From: Winogradskyella echinorum
Lineage (GTDB): Bacteria > Bacteroidota > Bacteroidia > Flavobacteriales > Flavobacteriaceae
Assembly: GCF_014297365.1 (NCBI RefSeq)
Contig: NZ_JACOQD010000005.1
Location: 62,001 to 126,000, forward strand
Reading direction: 5' to 3'
DNA: 64,000 bases
Shown here: one piece after another, positions 36,811 through 46,437 of the stretch
How positions within the stretch are numbered: position 1 is the first letter of the stretch
How the letters are laid out: every line of letters starts with the position of its first letter
Notes under the pieces: model-generated
What the model was told of the DNA's origin: nothing
Seen by the model: the letters and a program-made list of their open reading frames with translations, nothing else
The model's database searches: none
Made by a program: the position numbers and the translations under genes

Positions 36811-37638
36811 ATGTCAGTAAGAAAATTAAAACCGATCACATCAGCTCAGCGATTTAGAGTAGTAAATGGATTTGACGCCATCACTACTGATAAGCCGGAG
36901 AAAAGCTTGCTTGCTCCGAAAAAAAGATCTGGTGGTAGAAACAGTCAAGGAAAAATGACTATGCGCCATTTAGGTGGAGGTCATAAGAAGAAGTATCGTA
37001 TTATTGATTTTAAACGTAACAAAACTGGAATTCCAGCAGAGGTTAAAACAATCGAGTACGATCCAAACAGAACAGCATTTATTGCTTTACTTAATTACCA
37101 AGATGGTGAAAAACGTTATGTTATCGCTCAGAATGGATTACAAGTAGGGCAAAAGATTGTATCTGGTGAAACAGGTGTTGCTCCAGAAATTGGTAATGCA
37201 ATGCCATTAAGTGAAATACCTTTAGGTACAATTATTTCTTGTATAGAGTTACGTCCTGGTCAAGGTGCTGTTATGGCGCGTAGTGCAGGTGCATTTGCTC
37301 AATTAATGGCAAGAGATGGTAAATTTGCTACAGTGAAATTACCTTCTGGTGAAACCAGATTGGTGTTAGTAACATGTATGGCTACAATAGGTGTTATTTC
37401 TAACTCAGATCATCAATTATTGGTATCTGGTAAAGCTGGTAGAAGCAGATGGTTAGGAAGACGTCCAAGAGTAAGACCAGTAGTAATGAATCCAGTTGAT
37501 CACCCAATGGGAGGTGGTGAAGGAAAATCTGCTGGTGGTCACCCACGTAATAGAAACGGTATTCCTGCTAAAGGTTATAGAACACGTTCTAAGACAAAAG
37601 CGAGTAATAAGTATATTGTAGAACGTAGAAAGAAATAA
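36811..37638 (+). CDS. rplB: 50S ribosomal protein L2
   Basis: 275 residues. [35 protein letters not shown] and the C-terminal [20 protein letters not shown], with the histidine near the peptidyl-transferase centre. Full length. Confidence 0.98.
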   Translation: MSVRKLKPITSAQRFRVVNGFDAITTDKPEKSLLAPKKRSGGRNSQGKMTMRHLGGGHKKKYRIIDFKRNKTGIPAEVKTIEYDPNRTAFIALLNYQDGEKRYVIAQNGLQVGQKIVSGETGVAPEIGNAMPLSEIPLGTIISCIELRPGQGAVMARSAGAFAQLMARDGKFATVKLPSGETRLVLVTCMATIGVISNSDHQLLVSGKAGRSRWLGRRPRVRPVVMNPVDHPMGGGEGKSAGGHPRNRNGIPAKGYRTRSKTKASNKYIVERRKK

Positions 37639-37648
37639 TTAAGATAGT

Positions 37649-37927
37649 ATGGCACGTTCATTAAAAAAAGGACCTTATATCCACTATAAATTAGAAAAGA
37701 AAGTTGCAGAAAATGTAGCTTCAAACAAAAAGACGGTTATCAAAACTTGGTCTAGAGCATCAATGATTTCGCCAGATTTCGTTGGTCAGACTATAGCAGT
37801 TCATAATGGTCGTCAATTTGTTCCAGTTTATGTTACTGAGAATATGGTAGGTCACAAATTAGGAGAATTTTCACCAACAAGATCTTTTAGAGGTCATGCA
37901 GGTGCTAAGAATAAAGGTAAAAAATAA
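37649..37927 (+). CDS. rpsS: 30S ribosomal protein S19
   Basis: 92 residues. [39 protein letters not shown] and [18 protein letters not shown] identify it. Head protein paired with S13. Ten nt after rplB. Confidence 0.98.
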   Translation: MARSLKKGPYIHYKLEKKVAENVASNKKTVIKTWSRASMISPDFVGQTIAVHNGRQFVPVYVTENMVGHKLGEFSPTRSFRGHAGAKNKGKK

Positions 37928-37932
37928 GAATC

Positions 37933-38340
37933 ATGGGAAGTCGTAAAAAACAAATGGCGGAAGCTATTAAGGCTGAAAAGAAGCAGGTTGCTTTTGCTAA
38001 GCTAAATAACTGTCCTACATCACCAAGAAAAATGCGTTTAGTTGCGGATTTAGTAAGAGGTGAGAAGGCTGAGAAAGCTCTTCAGATTCTTAGATTTAGC
38101 CAAAAAGAAGCGTCTCGTCGTTTAGAGAAATTGGTTATGTCTGCAATTGCAAACTGGCAAGCTAAAAACGAAGATGCTGATGTTGAAGAAGCAAAGCTTT
38201 ACATTAAAGAGATTAGAGTAGATGGTGGATCTATGTTAAAGAGATTACGCCCTGCACCTCAAGGTAGAGCACATAGAATTAGAAAGAGATCTAACCACGT
38301 AACAGTTGTGGTAGATGCATTAAATAAAACACAAAGCTAA
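37933..38340 (+). CDS. rplV: 50S ribosomal protein L22
   Basis: 135 residues, longer at the N-terminus ([18 protein letters not shown]) than the 110-residue enterobacterial form. Core [20 protein letters not shown] and [20 protein letters not shown]; the second holds the tunnel-lining hairpin associated with macrolide resistance when altered, here ordinary. Confidence 0.97.
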   Translation: MGSRKKQMAEAIKAEKKQVAFAKLNNCPTSPRKMRLVADLVRGEKAEKALQILRFSQKEASRRLEKLVMSAIANWQAKNEDADVEEAKLYIKEIRVDGGSMLKRLRPAPQGRAHRIRKRSNHVTVVVDALNKTQS

Positions 38341-38349
38341 GACAGAGAT

Positions 38350-39066
38350 ATGGGACAGAAAACAAATCCAATCGGAAATCGCTTAGGAATTATCAGAGGA
38401 TGGGAATCTAACTGGTACGGAGGAAACGATTATGGTGATAAACTTGCCGAAGACGATAAGATTAGAAAGTATATTCATGCTCGTCTATCTAAAGCTAGTG
38501 TAAGTAGAGTAATTATTGAGCGTACGCTTAAACTTGTAACCGTTACTATCACTACTGCTAGACCTGGTATTATTATCGGTAAAGGTGGTCAAGAGGTAGA
38601 TAAGTTAAAAGAAGAGCTTAAAAAGATTACTGGTAAAGAAGTTCAATTGAACATCTTTGAAATTAAAAGACCTGAACTAGATGCACATTTAGTTGGAGCA
38701 AGTGTTGCTCGTCAAATTGAAAGCCGAATTTCATATAGACGTGCAATTAAAATGGCTATTGCTGCAGCTATGCGTATGAATGCTGAAGGAATCAAAATTC
38801 AGATTAGTGGTCGTTTGAATGGTGCTGAAATGGCACGTTCTGAGCACTATAAAGAAGGACGTATTCCTTTATCTACTTTTAGAGCTGATATTGATTATGC
38901 TCTAGTTGAAGCGCATACTACTTATGGTAGATTGGGCATCAAGGTTTGGATTATGAAAGGCGAAGTATATGGAAAAAGAGAACTTTCTCCATTAGTTGGT
39001 CTATCTAAACAAAAAGGTAAAGGTGGACGTGGTGGAAACAAGAACCAATCTCGTCGTAGAAAGTAA
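38350..39066 (+). CDS. rpsC: 30S ribosomal protein S3
   Basis: 238 residues. KH domain with [20 protein letters not shown], then [20 protein letters not shown]. The basic tail [16 protein letters not shown] is typical. It lines the mRNA entry channel. Confidence 0.98.
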   Translation: MGQKTNPIGNRLGIIRGWESNWYGGNDYGDKLAEDDKIRKYIHARLSKASVSRVIIERTLKLVTVTITTARPGIIIGKGGQEVDKLKEELKKITGKEVQLNIFEIKRPELDAHLVGASVARQIESRISYRRAIKMAIAAAMRMNAEGIKIQISGRLNGAEMARSEHYKEGRIPLSTFRADIDYALVEAHTTYGRLGIKVWIMKGEVYGKRELSPLVGLSKQKGKGGRGGNKNQSRRRK

Positions 39067-39086
39067 TTTTTTAAAGAAAAGAAAAA

Positions 39087-39506
39087 ATGTTACAGCCTAA
39101 AAGAACAAAATTTCGTAAGCAGCAAAAAGGACGTATGAAAGGTAATGCAGGAAGAGGTCATTTGTTATCAAATGGTACTTTCGGTATTAAATCTTTAGAG
39201 TCAACTTTTATAACTGCACGTCAAATAGAAGCAGCACGTATTGCCGCTACTCGTTACATGAAAAGAGAAGGATCGTTATGGATTAAAATATTTCCAGACA
39301 AGCCTATTACAAAGAAACCTCTTGAAGTACGTATGGGTAAAGGAAAAGGTGGTGTTGAGTATTGGGCAGCAGTTGTAAAACCAGGACGTATGTTATTTGA
39401 AATAAGTGGTGTGCCATTAGACGTAGCTCAAGAAGCATTACGTTTAGCAGCGCAAAAACTTCCGGTGAAAACTAAGTTTATCATAGCTAGAGATTACGAA
39501 GCTTAA
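39087..39506 (+). CDS. rplP: 50S ribosomal protein L16
   Basis: 139 residues. [39 protein letters not shown] and [20 protein letters not shown] identify it. Late assembly protein near the A site. Confidence 0.98.
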   Translation: MLQPKRTKFRKQQKGRMKGNAGRGHLLSNGTFGIKSLESTFITARQIEAARIAATRYMKREGSLWIKIFPDKPITKKPLEVRMGKGKGGVEYWAAVVKPGRMLFEISGVPLDVAQEALRLAAQKLPVKTKFIIARDYEA

Positions 39507-39518
39507 TAAAAAGATATT

Positions 39519-39710
39519 ATGAAGCAATCAGAAATTAAACAGCTTTCAACAGCTGAGTTACAAGAGAAACTTAGTGAGACAAAAAAGAGTTATACAGACC
39601 TAAAAATGGCTCACGCTATATCTCCTTTAGATAACCCAATTCAGTTACGTATTGCACGTCGTACAGTAGCTAGAGTGGCAACAGAATTAACTAATAGAGA
39701 AGTACAATAA
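39519..39710 (+). CDS. rpmC: 50S ribosomal protein L29
   Basis: 63 residues. MKQSEIKQLSTAELQEKLSE and LRIARRTVARVATELTNRE, the two-helix L29 hairpin. Twelve nt after rplP. Confidence 0.96.
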   Translation: MKQSEIKQLSTAELQEKLSETKKSYTDLKMAHAISPLDNPIQLRIARRTVARVATELTNREVQ

Positions 39711-39727
39711 TTGTATTCTGCTGAAAG

Positions 39728-39985
39728 ATGGAAAAAAGAAACTTAAGAAAAGAACGTATAGGGATAGTAACTAGTAACAAAATGGAGAAATCTATTGTTG
39801 TTTCAGAAGTTAAAAAAGTTAAACACCCTATGTATGGTAAATTCGTGTTAAAGACTAAGAAATATGTCGCACACGATGAGACAAATGACTGCAACGAAGG
39901 TGATACAGTAAAGATCATGGAAACACGACCTTTAAGTAAATCTAAATGTTGGAGATTAGTAGAAATAATTGAAAGAGCGAAGTAA
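39728..39985 (+). CDS. rpsQ: 30S ribosomal protein S17
   Basis: 85 residues. [40 protein letters not shown], and [22 protein letters not shown]-fold primary binder of 16S rRNA. The stop is 2 nt before rplN. Confidence 0.97.
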   Translation: MEKRNLRKERIGIVTSNKMEKSIVVSEVKKVKHPMYGKFVLKTKKYVAHDETNDCNEGDTVKIMETRPLSKSKCWRLVEIIERAK

Positions 39986-39987
39986 TT

Positions 39988-40356
39988 ATGGTACAACAAG
40001 AATCAAGATTAAAAGTAGCTGATAACACTGGTGCAAAGGAAGTATTAACTATCCGTGTATTAGGTGGAACAAAGAGAAGATACGCTTCTGTAGGTGATAA
40101 AATTGTAGTATCTGTTAAAGATGCAACACCAAACGGAAATATCAAAAAAGGTGCTGTTTCTACAGCAGTTGTTGTGCGTACTGCTAAAGAAGTTAGACGT
40201 CCAGATGGATCTTATATTAGATTTGACGATAACGCATGTGTACTTTTAAATCCAACAGGAGAAATGAGAGGAACGCGTGTTTTTGGACCTGTAGCTAGAG
40301 AACTTCGTGATAAACAATTCATGAAAATTGTATCATTAGCACCAGAAGTGCTTTAA
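39988..40356 (+). CDS. rplN: 50S ribosomal protein L14
   Basis: 122 residues. [20 protein letters not shown], then [20 protein letters not shown] and [20 protein letters not shown]. It sits at the subunit interface and is the docking site of the silencing factor RsfS, whose gene lies at 58845-59216 in this window. Confidence 0.98.
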   Translation: MVQQESRLKVADNTGAKEVLTIRVLGGTKRRYASVGDKIVVSVKDATPNGNIKKGAVSTAVVVRTAKEVRRPDGSYIRFDDNACVLLNPTGEMRGTRVFGPVARELRDKQFMKIVSLAPEVL

Positions 40357-40368
40357 TTGATAAATAAG

Positions 40369-40680
40369 ATGACAAAGCTTAAAATAAAATCAGGAGATAC
40401 GGTACAAGTAATTGCTGGAGACCATAAAGGATCAGAAGGTAAAGTGCTTAAAGTATTAATAGATAAGAACAAAGCCATCGTAGAAGGTGTTAACATGGTT
40501 AAGAAACATACGAAGCCAAGTGCACAAAACCCTCAAGGTGGTATTGTAGAGAAAGAAGCATCAATTCATATCTCTAACTTATCGTTGTTAACCTCAAAAG
40601 GTGAAGCAACAAGAGTTGGTTATAGAATGGATGGAGATAACAAAGTAAGATTTTCTAAAAAATCTAATGAAGTAATTTAA
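40369..40680 (+). CDS. rplX: 50S ribosomal protein L24
   Basis: 103 residues from the ATG at 40369; an in-frame TTG at 40357, directly after the rplN stop, is rejected because the protein normally begins M-x-K-x-K-I-K. KOW motif in [20 protein letters not shown] and [18 protein letters not shown]. Early assembly initiator. Confidence 0.96.
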   Translation: MTKLKIKSGDTVQVIAGDHKGSEGKVLKVLIDKNKAIVEGVNMVKKHTKPSAQNPQGGIVEKEASIHISNLSLLTSKGEATRVGYRMDGDNKVRFSKKSNEVI

Positions 40681-40682
40681 TT

Positions 40683-41234
40683 ATGGCTTACGTTGCAAGA
40701 TTAAAACAAGAGTATAAGGATAAAGTTATTCCTGCTCTTACGGAAGAATTTGGATATAAAAATGTAATGCAAGTTCCTAAACTTACTAAGATAGTAATAT
40801 CTAAAGGTGTTGGTGCAGCTGTTGCGGACAAGAAATTAATTGATCACGCAGTAGAAGAGCTTACAAAAATATCTGGACAGAAAGCTATACAAACTATGTC
40901 TAAGAAAGATGTTGCATCTTTTAAGTTACGTAAAGGGATGCCGATTGGTGCCAAAGTAACATTAAGAGGTGAGCAAATGTATGAGTTCTTAGATCGTTTA
41001 GTAACTTCAGCTTTACCACGAGTTAGAGATTTCAACGGAATTAAAGCTACAGGTTTTGATGGTCGTGGAAATTATAACTTAGGTGTTGTAGAACAAATTA
41101 TTTTCCCAGAAATTGATATTGATAAGATCAATAAAATATCTGGTATGGATATCACATTTGTGACTTCTGCTGATACTGATAAGGAAGCAAAGTCATTATT
41201 AACAGAACTAGGATTACCATTTAAAAAGAATTAA
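40683..41234 (+). CDS. rplE: 50S ribosomal protein L5
   Basis: 183 residues. [40 protein letters not shown], and [20 protein letters not shown]. It binds 5S rRNA. Two nt separate it from both neighbours. Confidence 0.98.
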   Translation: MAYVARLKQEYKDKVIPALTEEFGYKNVMQVPKLTKIVISKGVGAAVADKKLIDHAVEELTKISGQKAIQTMSKKDVASFKLRKGMPIGAKVTLRGEQMYEFLDRLVTSALPRVRDFNGIKATGFDGRGNYNLGVVEQIIFPEIDIDKINKISGMDITFVTSADTDKEAKSLLTELGLPFKKN

Positions 41235-41236
41235 TT

Positions 41237-41506
41237 ATGGCTAAAGAATCAATGAAAGCTCGTGAGGTGAAGCGTGCAAAAACGGTAGCTAAATATGCAG
41301 AAAAAAGAAAGGCTTTAAAAGAAGCTGGAGATTATGATGCATTACAAAAATTACCTAAAAATGCATCACCAATACGTATGCACAACCGTTGTAAACTTAC
41401 CGGAAGACCAAAAGGTTATATGAGACAATTTGGTATTTCTCGTGTAATGTTTAGAGAAATGGCTAACAAAGGGTTAATTCCTGGTGTTAAAAAAGCAAGT
41501 TGGTAA
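41237..41506 (+). CDS. rpsN: 30S ribosomal protein S14 (zinc-free form)
   Basis: 89 residues. [40 protein letters not shown] and [19 protein letters not shown]. The long C-minus type with a single cysteine and no CxxC pairs, hence no zinc ribbon. A 102-nt spacer follows, unusually long for this operon. Confidence 0.97.
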   Translation: MAKESMKAREVKRAKTVAKYAEKRKALKEAGDYDALQKLPKNASPIRMHNRCKLTGRPKGYMRQFGISRVMFREMANKGLIPGVKKASW

Positions 41507-41511
41507 ATAAG

Positions 41512-41596
41512 GAAGCGAATTAGCTTCTGTACTATTAACAATATAATTATTGTATAATCGGAATTTAGGTTCGAGAAGTTCGAAAACCATTTTCCA
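41512..41596 (+). ncRNA. hairpin-rich spacer before rpsH, possible S8 control element
   Basis: Three small inverted repeats lie in the 102-nt rpsN-rpsH spacer: GAAGC/GCTTC (41512-41527), ACAATA/TATTGT (41538-41553) and TTCGA/TCGAA (about 41570-41584). Other spacers here are 2-20 nt. S8 controls the spc operon in E. coli by binding mRNA near this place; an equivalent role is an inference. Confidence 0.4.
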
Positions 41597-41608
41597 AAAT
41601 TTAAAACT

Positions 41609-42010
41609 ATGTACACAGATCCAATCGCGGATTATTTAACGCGAGTTAGAAATGCAGTAAAAGCCAACCATAGAGTGGTTGAAATACCTGCATCTAACTT
41701 AAAAAAAGAGTTAACTAAAATATTGTTCGATCAGGGCTATATTTTAAGTTACAAGTTTGATGACAAGTCTACAGCTCAAGGCTCAATTAAAATAGCTTTG
41801 AAATACAACAAAGAGACTAAAGAGTCTGTTATCAAAAAAATTCAAAGAATCAGTAAACCAGGTTTACGTAAATATGCTGGTGCTAACGAAATGCCAAGAA
41901 TCTTAAACGGTTTAGGTATTGCAATTGTTTCTACATCTCACGGAGTGATGACAGGTAAACAAGCGCAAAGAGAAAACGTTGGTGGCGAAGTATTATGTTA
42001 CGTATACTAA
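41609..42010 (+). CDS. rpsH: 30S ribosomal protein S8
   Basis: 133 residues. MYTDPIADYLTRVRNAVKAN, VEIPASNLKKELTKILFDQG, and GLGIAIVSTSHGVMTGKQAQ. Primary 16S rRNA binder and, in E. coli, the spc operon repressor. See the structured spacer just upstream. Confidence 0.97.
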   Translation: MYTDPIADYLTRVRNAVKANHRVVEIPASNLKKELTKILFDQGYILSYKFDDKSTAQGSIKIALKYNKETKESVIKKIQRISKPGLRKYAGANEMPRILNGLGIAIVSTSHGVMTGKQAQRENVGGEVLCYVY

Positions 42011-42022
42011 AAACAGGAAATT

Positions 42023-42565
42023 ATGTCAAGAATAGGTAAAAACCCAATAACAGTTCCTGAAGGTGTAACACTTGAGATTAAGGATAACATGATTACCGCT
42101 AAAGGTAAATTAGGTGAATTAACTCAAGAGTATTCAGATATTACTATAAAATTAGAAGACGGTACTATAACATTAGAACGTGCTTCAGATAAGAAAGATC
42201 AAAGAGCAAAACATGGTCTTTACAGAGCATTAATTGCCAATATGATAGAAGGTGTTTCTAAAGGCTGGACCAAAGAACTAGAATTAGTTGGTGTAGGTTA
42301 TAGAGCATCTAATCAAGGACAAAAATTAGATTTAGCCGTAGGATTCTCTCACAACATTGTTTTGGATATTGCTCCAGAAGTAAAAGTTGAGACAATTTCT
42401 GAGAAAGGTAAAAATCCAATAGTTAAATTAACGTCTTTCGACAAACAATTAGTTGGTCAAGTTGCTGCGAAGATTCGTGGTTTCCGTAAGCCAGAACCTT
42501 ACAAAGGAAAAGGTATTAAGTTTGTTGGTGAAGAAATTAGAAGAAAAGCAGGTAAATCAGCTTAA
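42023..42565 (+). CDS. rplF: 50S ribosomal protein L6
   Basis: 180 residues. MSRIGKNPITVPEGVTLEIK, KELELVGVGYRASNQGQKLD, and FRKPEPYKGKGIKFVGEEIR, the two-fold repeat of L6. Full length. Confidence 0.98.
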   Translation: MSRIGKNPITVPEGVTLEIKDNMITAKGKLGELTQEYSDITIKLEDGTITLERASDKKDQRAKHGLYRALIANMIEGVSKGWTKELELVGVGYRASNQGQKLDLAVGFSHNIVLDIAPEVKVETISEKGKNPIVKLTSFDKQLVGQVAAKIRGFRKPEPYKGKGIKFVGEEIRRKAGKSA

Positions 42566-42575
42566 TAATTAAGTT

Positions 42576-42932
42576 ATGGCATTGACAAAGAACGAAAGAA
42601 GAATAAGAATAAAAAGCAGAATCCGTAAGGTGGTATCTGGTACTGAAGCAAGACCAAGATTAGCTGTTTTTAGAAGTAATAAAGAAATTTATGCTCAAGT
42701 CGTAGATGATGTAACTGGTAAAACTTTAGCTGCTGCATCCTCAAGAGATAAAGACATTGCAAAGTCAAAAGGTAACAAAACCGAAGTTGCGGCTTTAGTT
42801 GGTAAATCTGTGGCTGAAAAAGCTATGAAAGCTGGTATTGAAACTATTGCTTTTGATAGAGGTGGTTATTTATATCACGGAAGAGTAAAATCATTAGCAG
42901 AAGGTGCTAGAGAAGCAGGACTTAAATTTTAA
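42576..42932 (+). CDS. rplR: 50S ribosomal protein L18
   Basis: 118 residues. [40 protein letters not shown], and [20 protein letters not shown]. Binds 5S rRNA with L5. Confidence 0.98.
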   Translation: MALTKNERRIRIKSRIRKVVSGTEARPRLAVFRSNKEIYAQVVDDVTGKTLAAASSRDKDIAKSKGNKTEVAALVGKSVAEKAMKAGIETIAFDRGGYLYHGRVKSLAEGAREAGLKF

Positions 42933-42938
42933 GACATT

Positions 42939-43463
42939 ATGTATCAAAAATATAAAAACGCAGAATTAGTAAAACCAGGCGGATTAGATTTAAAAGACCG
43001 TTTAGTAGGTGTACAGCGTGTAACTAAAGTAACAAAAGGTGGTAGAGCATTTGGTTTTTCTGCTATTGTTGTTGTAGGTGACGAAGCAGGAGTTGTAGGA
43101 CAAGGTTTAGGTAAATCTAAAGATGTTGCCACTGCAATTGCTAAAGCTGTTGAAGATGCTAAGAAAAACTTAGTAAGAATTCCTATTATAAAAGGAACAT
43201 TACCACATGAGCAAAAAGGAAAGTTTGGTGGAGCTAGAGTTAACATAATCCCAGCTGCACCTGGTACAGGAGTTATTGCTGGTGGTGCTGTTAGAACAGT
43301 ACTTGAAGCAGTAGGTGTACATGATGTATTATCTAAGTCTCAAGGATCATCTAACCCTCATAACGTAGTAAAGGCAACTTTTGATGCTTTATTGCAATTA
43401 AGAGATGCTAAGTCTGTAGCTAAAGAACGTGGTATTTCTCTTGAAAAAGTATTTAACGGATAA
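42939..43463 (+). CDS. rpsE: 30S ribosomal protein S5
   Basis: 174 residues. [40 protein letters not shown], and [20 protein letters not shown]. Decoding-fidelity protein; no obvious error-prone substitution. Confidence 0.98.
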   Translation: MYQKYKNAELVKPGGLDLKDRLVGVQRVTKVTKGGRAFGFSAIVVVGDEAGVVGQGLGKSKDVATAIAKAVEDAKKNLVRIPIIKGTLPHEQKGKFGGARVNIIPAAPGTGVIAGGAVRTVLEAVGVHDVLSKSQGSSNPHNVVKATFDALLQLRDAKSVAKERGISLEKVFNG

Positions 43464-43474
43464 TCAAGGACAAG

Positions 43475-43654
43475 ATGGCAAAGATTAAAGTAAAGAAAGT
43501 AAAAAGCGCAATCAATCGTACTAAAAGACAAAAGTTAACATTATTAGCTTTAGGTTTAAAAAAGATTGGTCAAGTTGTAGAGCACGATGCCACACCAAAT
43601 ATTCTTGGTATGGTGAAGAAAGTTGAACACTTAGTTTCTGTAGAAGAAGCTTAA
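43475..43654 (+). CDS. rpmD: 50S ribosomal protein L30
   Basis: 59 residues, a short gene between rpsE and rplO. MAKIKVKKVKSAINRTKRQK, LTLLALGLKKIGQVVEHDAT, then PNILGMVKKVEHLVSVEEA. It matches bacterial L30 in length and in the KKIGQVVEHDATP motif. Confidence 0.97.
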   Translation: MAKIKVKKVKSAINRTKRQKLTLLALGLKKIGQVVEHDATPNILGMVKKVEHLVSVEEA

Positions 43655-43670
43655 AAATATACACTTAACA

Positions 43671-44123
43671 ATGGATTTAAGTAATTTAAAACCTGCAGAA
43701 GGTTCAGTAAAAAATCAAGGAAAGCGTGTTGGACGTGGTCAAGGATCTGGTAAAGGTGGTACTGCGACAAGAGGACACAAAGGTGCTAAGTCACGTTCAG
43801 GTTATTCTAAGAAATTAGGATTTGAAGGTGGACAAATGCCTTTACAAAGACGTGTACCTAAATTTGGATTTACTAACATTAATAGAGTAGAGTATCAAGG
43901 TATAAACTTGGACACTTTACAACAGTTAGTGGATGAAAAGAAAATTAAGGATACTGTAGATTTTGAAACGTTTTTATCATTAGGTAAAGCTGGAAAAAAT
44001 GATCTAGTTAAAATCTTAGGTAGAGGTGAATTAAAAGCTAAATTAACAGTAACTGCTCATAAATTTACTGCTACAGCAAAAGCTGCTATTGAAGCTGCTG
44101 GTGGTGAAGCTGTAACTTTATAA
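43671..44123 (+). CDS. rplO: 50S ribosomal protein L15
   Basis: 150 residues. MDLSNLKPAEGSVKNQGKRV, GRGQGSGKGGTATRGHKGAK, and FEGGQMPLQRRVPKFGFTN. Ten nt before secY. Confidence 0.98.
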   Translation: MDLSNLKPAEGSVKNQGKRVGRGQGSGKGGTATRGHKGAKSRSGYSKKLGFEGGQMPLQRRVPKFGFTNINRVEYQGINLDTLQQLVDEKKIKDTVDFETFLSLGKAGKNDLVKILGRGELKAKLTVTAHKFTATAKAAIEAAGGEAVTL

Positions 44124-44133
44124 GATATCAAGG

Positions 44134-45495
44134 ATGAAGATAATAGAAACATTAAAAAACGTCTGGAAAATCACTGAACTTAAGGATAGAATTATTCTAA
44201 CCTTAGGATTATTATTAGTGTATCGTTTTGGTGCTCAGGTTGTATTACCTGGTATCAATATAGATGCATTAGGTGCTTTACAAGATGGGACTCAAGGAGG
44301 ATTATTAGGTTTATTAAACGCTTTTACTGGTGGTGCTTTTGCGAATGCCTCTGTATTTGCATTAGGTATTATGCCTTATATTTCTGCTTCTATTGTTGTT
44401 CAATTAATGGGTATTGCGATTCCTTATTTGCAAAAGCTTCAAAAAGAAGGTGCTAGTGGTCAAAAGAAAATTACGCAAATTACACGTTGGTTAACGATTG
44501 GTATTTGTTTAGTACAAGCACCAGGATATTTGGCTAGTGTACCTGCATTATCAGGAACGTCATCTATGAGCGCTATGTTAGTGCCAGGTTTTAGTGAAAA
44601 TATCTTTTACTTTTCATCAGTAGTTATTTTAGTTACAGGTTGTGTATTTGCAATGTGGCTAGGAGAAAAAATTACAGATAAAGGTATTGGTAATGGTATT
44701 TCATTATTAATTATGGTTGGTATTATTGCTACTTTACCTTCATCATTTATTCAAAATGCAGCATCTAGAACAGCTGGGAATGGTGGATTTATGATGATCT
44801 TAATAGAATTGGTAATTTGGTTCTTAATCATATTAGCATCAGTATTCTTAGTTATGGCCGTGCGTAAAATTGCTGTTCAGTATGCAAGAAGAACTGCATC
44901 TGGAGGTTATGAGAAGAATGTTTTTGGATCGCGTCAGTTTTTACCATTAAAGCTTAATGCTTCTGGTGTAATGCCAATTATATTTGCACAAGCTATTATG
45001 TTTGTACCAGGATTAATTGGTGGATCTTCTTTCATGAAGGATTCTGCAGCTGGTCAATGGATGGTAACTAATTTTCAAGATATATTCGGTTTTTGGTACA
45101 ATTTAGTATTTGCTTTATTAATTATAATATTTACGTATTTCTATACGGCAATTACGGTACCTACTAATAAAATGGCAGATGATTTAAAACGTAGTGGTGG
45201 ATTTATTCCAGGAATACGTCCAGGATCTGAAACCTCTGAATATTTAGATAAAATTATGTCACAAATTACCTTACCAGGTTCTATTTTCTTAGCATTGGTT
45301 GCAATTTTCCCTGCATTTATTGTTAAGTTAATGAATGTGCAACAAGGTTGGGCTTTATTCTTTGGCGGTACATCACTATTAATTATGGTTGGTGTAGCTA
45401 TTGATACAATGCAGCAGATTAATTCTTATTTGTTAAATAAGCATTATGATGGTTTGATGAAAACGGGTAAGAATAGAAAAGCAGTGGCGCAATAA
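44134..45495 (+). CDS. secY: preprotein translocase subunit SecY
   Basis: 453 residues, ten membrane segments. GINIDALGALQDGTQGGLLG plug region, ALGIMPYISASIVVQLMGIA, and the cytoplasmic loop GGFIPGIRPGSETSEYLDKI. Core channel of the Sec translocon in the inner membrane. No adk or map gene follows, as usual in this family. A 78-nt spacer separates it from infA. Confidence 0.97.
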   Translation: MKIIETLKNVWKITELKDRIILTLGLLLVYRFGAQVVLPGINIDALGALQDGTQGGLLGLLNAFTGGAFANASVFALGIMPYISASIVVQLMGIAIPYLQKLQKEGASGQKKITQITRWLTIGICLVQAPGYLASVPALSGTSSMSAMLVPGFSENIFYFSSVVILVTGCVFAMWLGEKITDKGIGNGISLLIMVGIIATLPSSFIQNAASRTAGNGGFMMILIELVIWFLIILASVFLVMAVRKIAVQYARRTASGGYEKNVFGSRQFLPLKLNASGVMPIIFAQAIMFVPGLIGGSSFMKDSAAGQWMVTNFQDIFGFWYNLVFALLIIIFTYFYTAITVPTNKMADDLKRSGGFIPGIRPGSETSEYLDKIMSQITLPGSIFLALVAIFPAFIVKLMNVQQGWALFFGGTSLLIMVGVAIDTMQQINSYLLNKHYDGLMKTGKNRKAVAQ

Positions 45496-45513
45496 GAAAA
45501 ACAGGTTTAGATC

Positions 45514-45557
45514 TCAATCTCAAAATTTAGGCAAGGTATTTGCTAGCTGAAGATTGA
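45514..45557 (+). ncRNA. nested inverted repeats in the secY-infA spacer
   Basis: TCAATCT (45514-45520) pairs with AGATTGA (45551-45557), and inside it GCAA (45531-45534) pairs with TTGC (45540-45543). No T tract. Could be a processing site or leader structure; not verified. Confidence 0.3.
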
Positions 45558-45573
45558 ATACTAAAAATATATT

Positions 45574-45789
45574 ATGGCAAAACAAGCAGCAATAGAACAA
45601 GACGGAACAATTATAGAAGCATTATCAAATGCTATGTTTCGTGTAGAATTAGAAAATGGTCATATAGTGACTGCACATATCTCTGGTAAAATGCGTATGC
45701 ATTATATTAAATTATTACCGGGTGATAAGGTGAAATTAGAAATGAGTCCTTACGATTTAACAAAGGCTCGCATAACTTATAGATACTAA
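45574..45789 (+). CDS. infA: translation initiation factor IF-1
   Basis: 71 residues. [40 protein letters not shown], and [20 protein letters not shown], the S1/OB-fold IF-1. It binds the ribosomal A site during initiation. Confidence 0.97.
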   Translation: MAKQAAIEQDGTIIEALSNAMFRVELENGHIVTAHISGKMRMHYIKLLPGDKVKLEMSPYDLTKARITYRY

Positions 45790-45797
45790 TATGATGA

Positions 45798-45829
45798 AAC
45801 CGAAAGGTTCCGTCTTACTATAGTAGTAA
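45798..45829 (+). ncRNA. two small hairpins in the infA-rpmJ spacer
   Basis: AACC-GAAA-GGTT (45798-45809) is a stem with a GNRA tetraloop; TTACTA-tag-TAGTAA (45815-45829) is a second 6-bp stem. Both lie just before rpmJ. A mild structure whose role is unknown. Confidence 0.35.
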
Positions 45830-45842
45830 TAAACAAAACAAG

Positions 45843-45959
45843 ATGAAAGTAAGAGCATCAGTAAAGAAAAGAAGCGCAGACTGTAAACTTGTGCGCAGAA
45901 AAGGTAGACTTTACGTCATTAACAAAAAGAATCCTAGATTCAAACAAAGACAAGGGTAA
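45843..45959 (+). CDS. rpmJ: 50S ribosomal protein L36 (zinc-free form)
   Basis: 38 residues: [20 protein letters not shown] then [18 protein letters not shown]. Canonical L36 binds zinc with three cysteines and a histidine; here only one cysteine (C14) remains and the histidine position is phenylalanine, so this is the zinc-independent type. Two nt before rpsM. Confidence 0.97.
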   Translation: MKVRASVKKRSADCKLVRRKGRLYVINKKNPRFKQRQG

Positions 45960-45961
45960 TT

Positions 45962-46336
45962 ATGGCAAGAATTGCAGGTGTAGACATACCAAAAAACAAA
46001 AGAGGAGTAATCTCTTTAACTTATATCTACGGAGTAGGTAGAAGTAGAGCAAAAGAAATTTTAGCTGCTGCTAAAGTTGATGAGAGCACAAAAGTACAAG
46101 ATTGGACTGACGACGAAATCGGAGCGATTCGTGAAGCTGTTGGTACATTTAAAATCGAAGGTGAATTACGTTCTGAAACGCAAATGAACATTAAGCGATT
46201 AATGGATATTGGATGTTACAGAGGTATTCGTCATAGAGCAGGTCTTCCTTTAAGAGGACAACGTACTAAGAACAACTCTCGTACAAGAAAAGGTAGAAGA
46301 AAAACGGTTGCTAACAAGAAAAAAGTAACTAAATAA
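45962..46336 (+). CDS. rpsM: 30S ribosomal protein S13
   Basis: 124 residues. [38 protein letters not shown], and [20 protein letters not shown]. Head protein at the subunit bridge. A 101-nt structured spacer follows. Confidence 0.98.
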   Translation: MARIAGVDIPKNKRGVISLTYIYGVGRSRAKEILAAAKVDESTKVQDWTDDEIGAIREAVGTFKIEGELRSETQMNIKRLMDIGCYRGIRHRAGLPLRGQRTKNNSRTRKGRRKTVANKKKVTK

Positions 46337-46338
46337 TA

Positions 46339-46410
46339 AATAGTCTTTAGTCTTTAGACGTTGGAAAGAATCTGTTTGAAATTTAACGGTTTAGGATTCT
46401 AGCGACTATT
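46339..46410 (+). ncRNA. nested stem structure between rpsM and rpsK
   Basis: AATAGTC (46339-46345) pairs with GACTATT (46404-46410); inside, AGAATC (46367-46372) pairs with GATTCT (46395-46400), and GTCT-tt-AGAC (46350-46359) makes a side hairpin. The whole resembles a three-way junction in an otherwise compact operon. S4 controls the alpha operon in enterobacteria; an S4 or S13 control role here is only an inference. Confidence 0.5.
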
Positions 46411-46437
46411 AACTAATACTAAAAACTAAAAGTAAAC

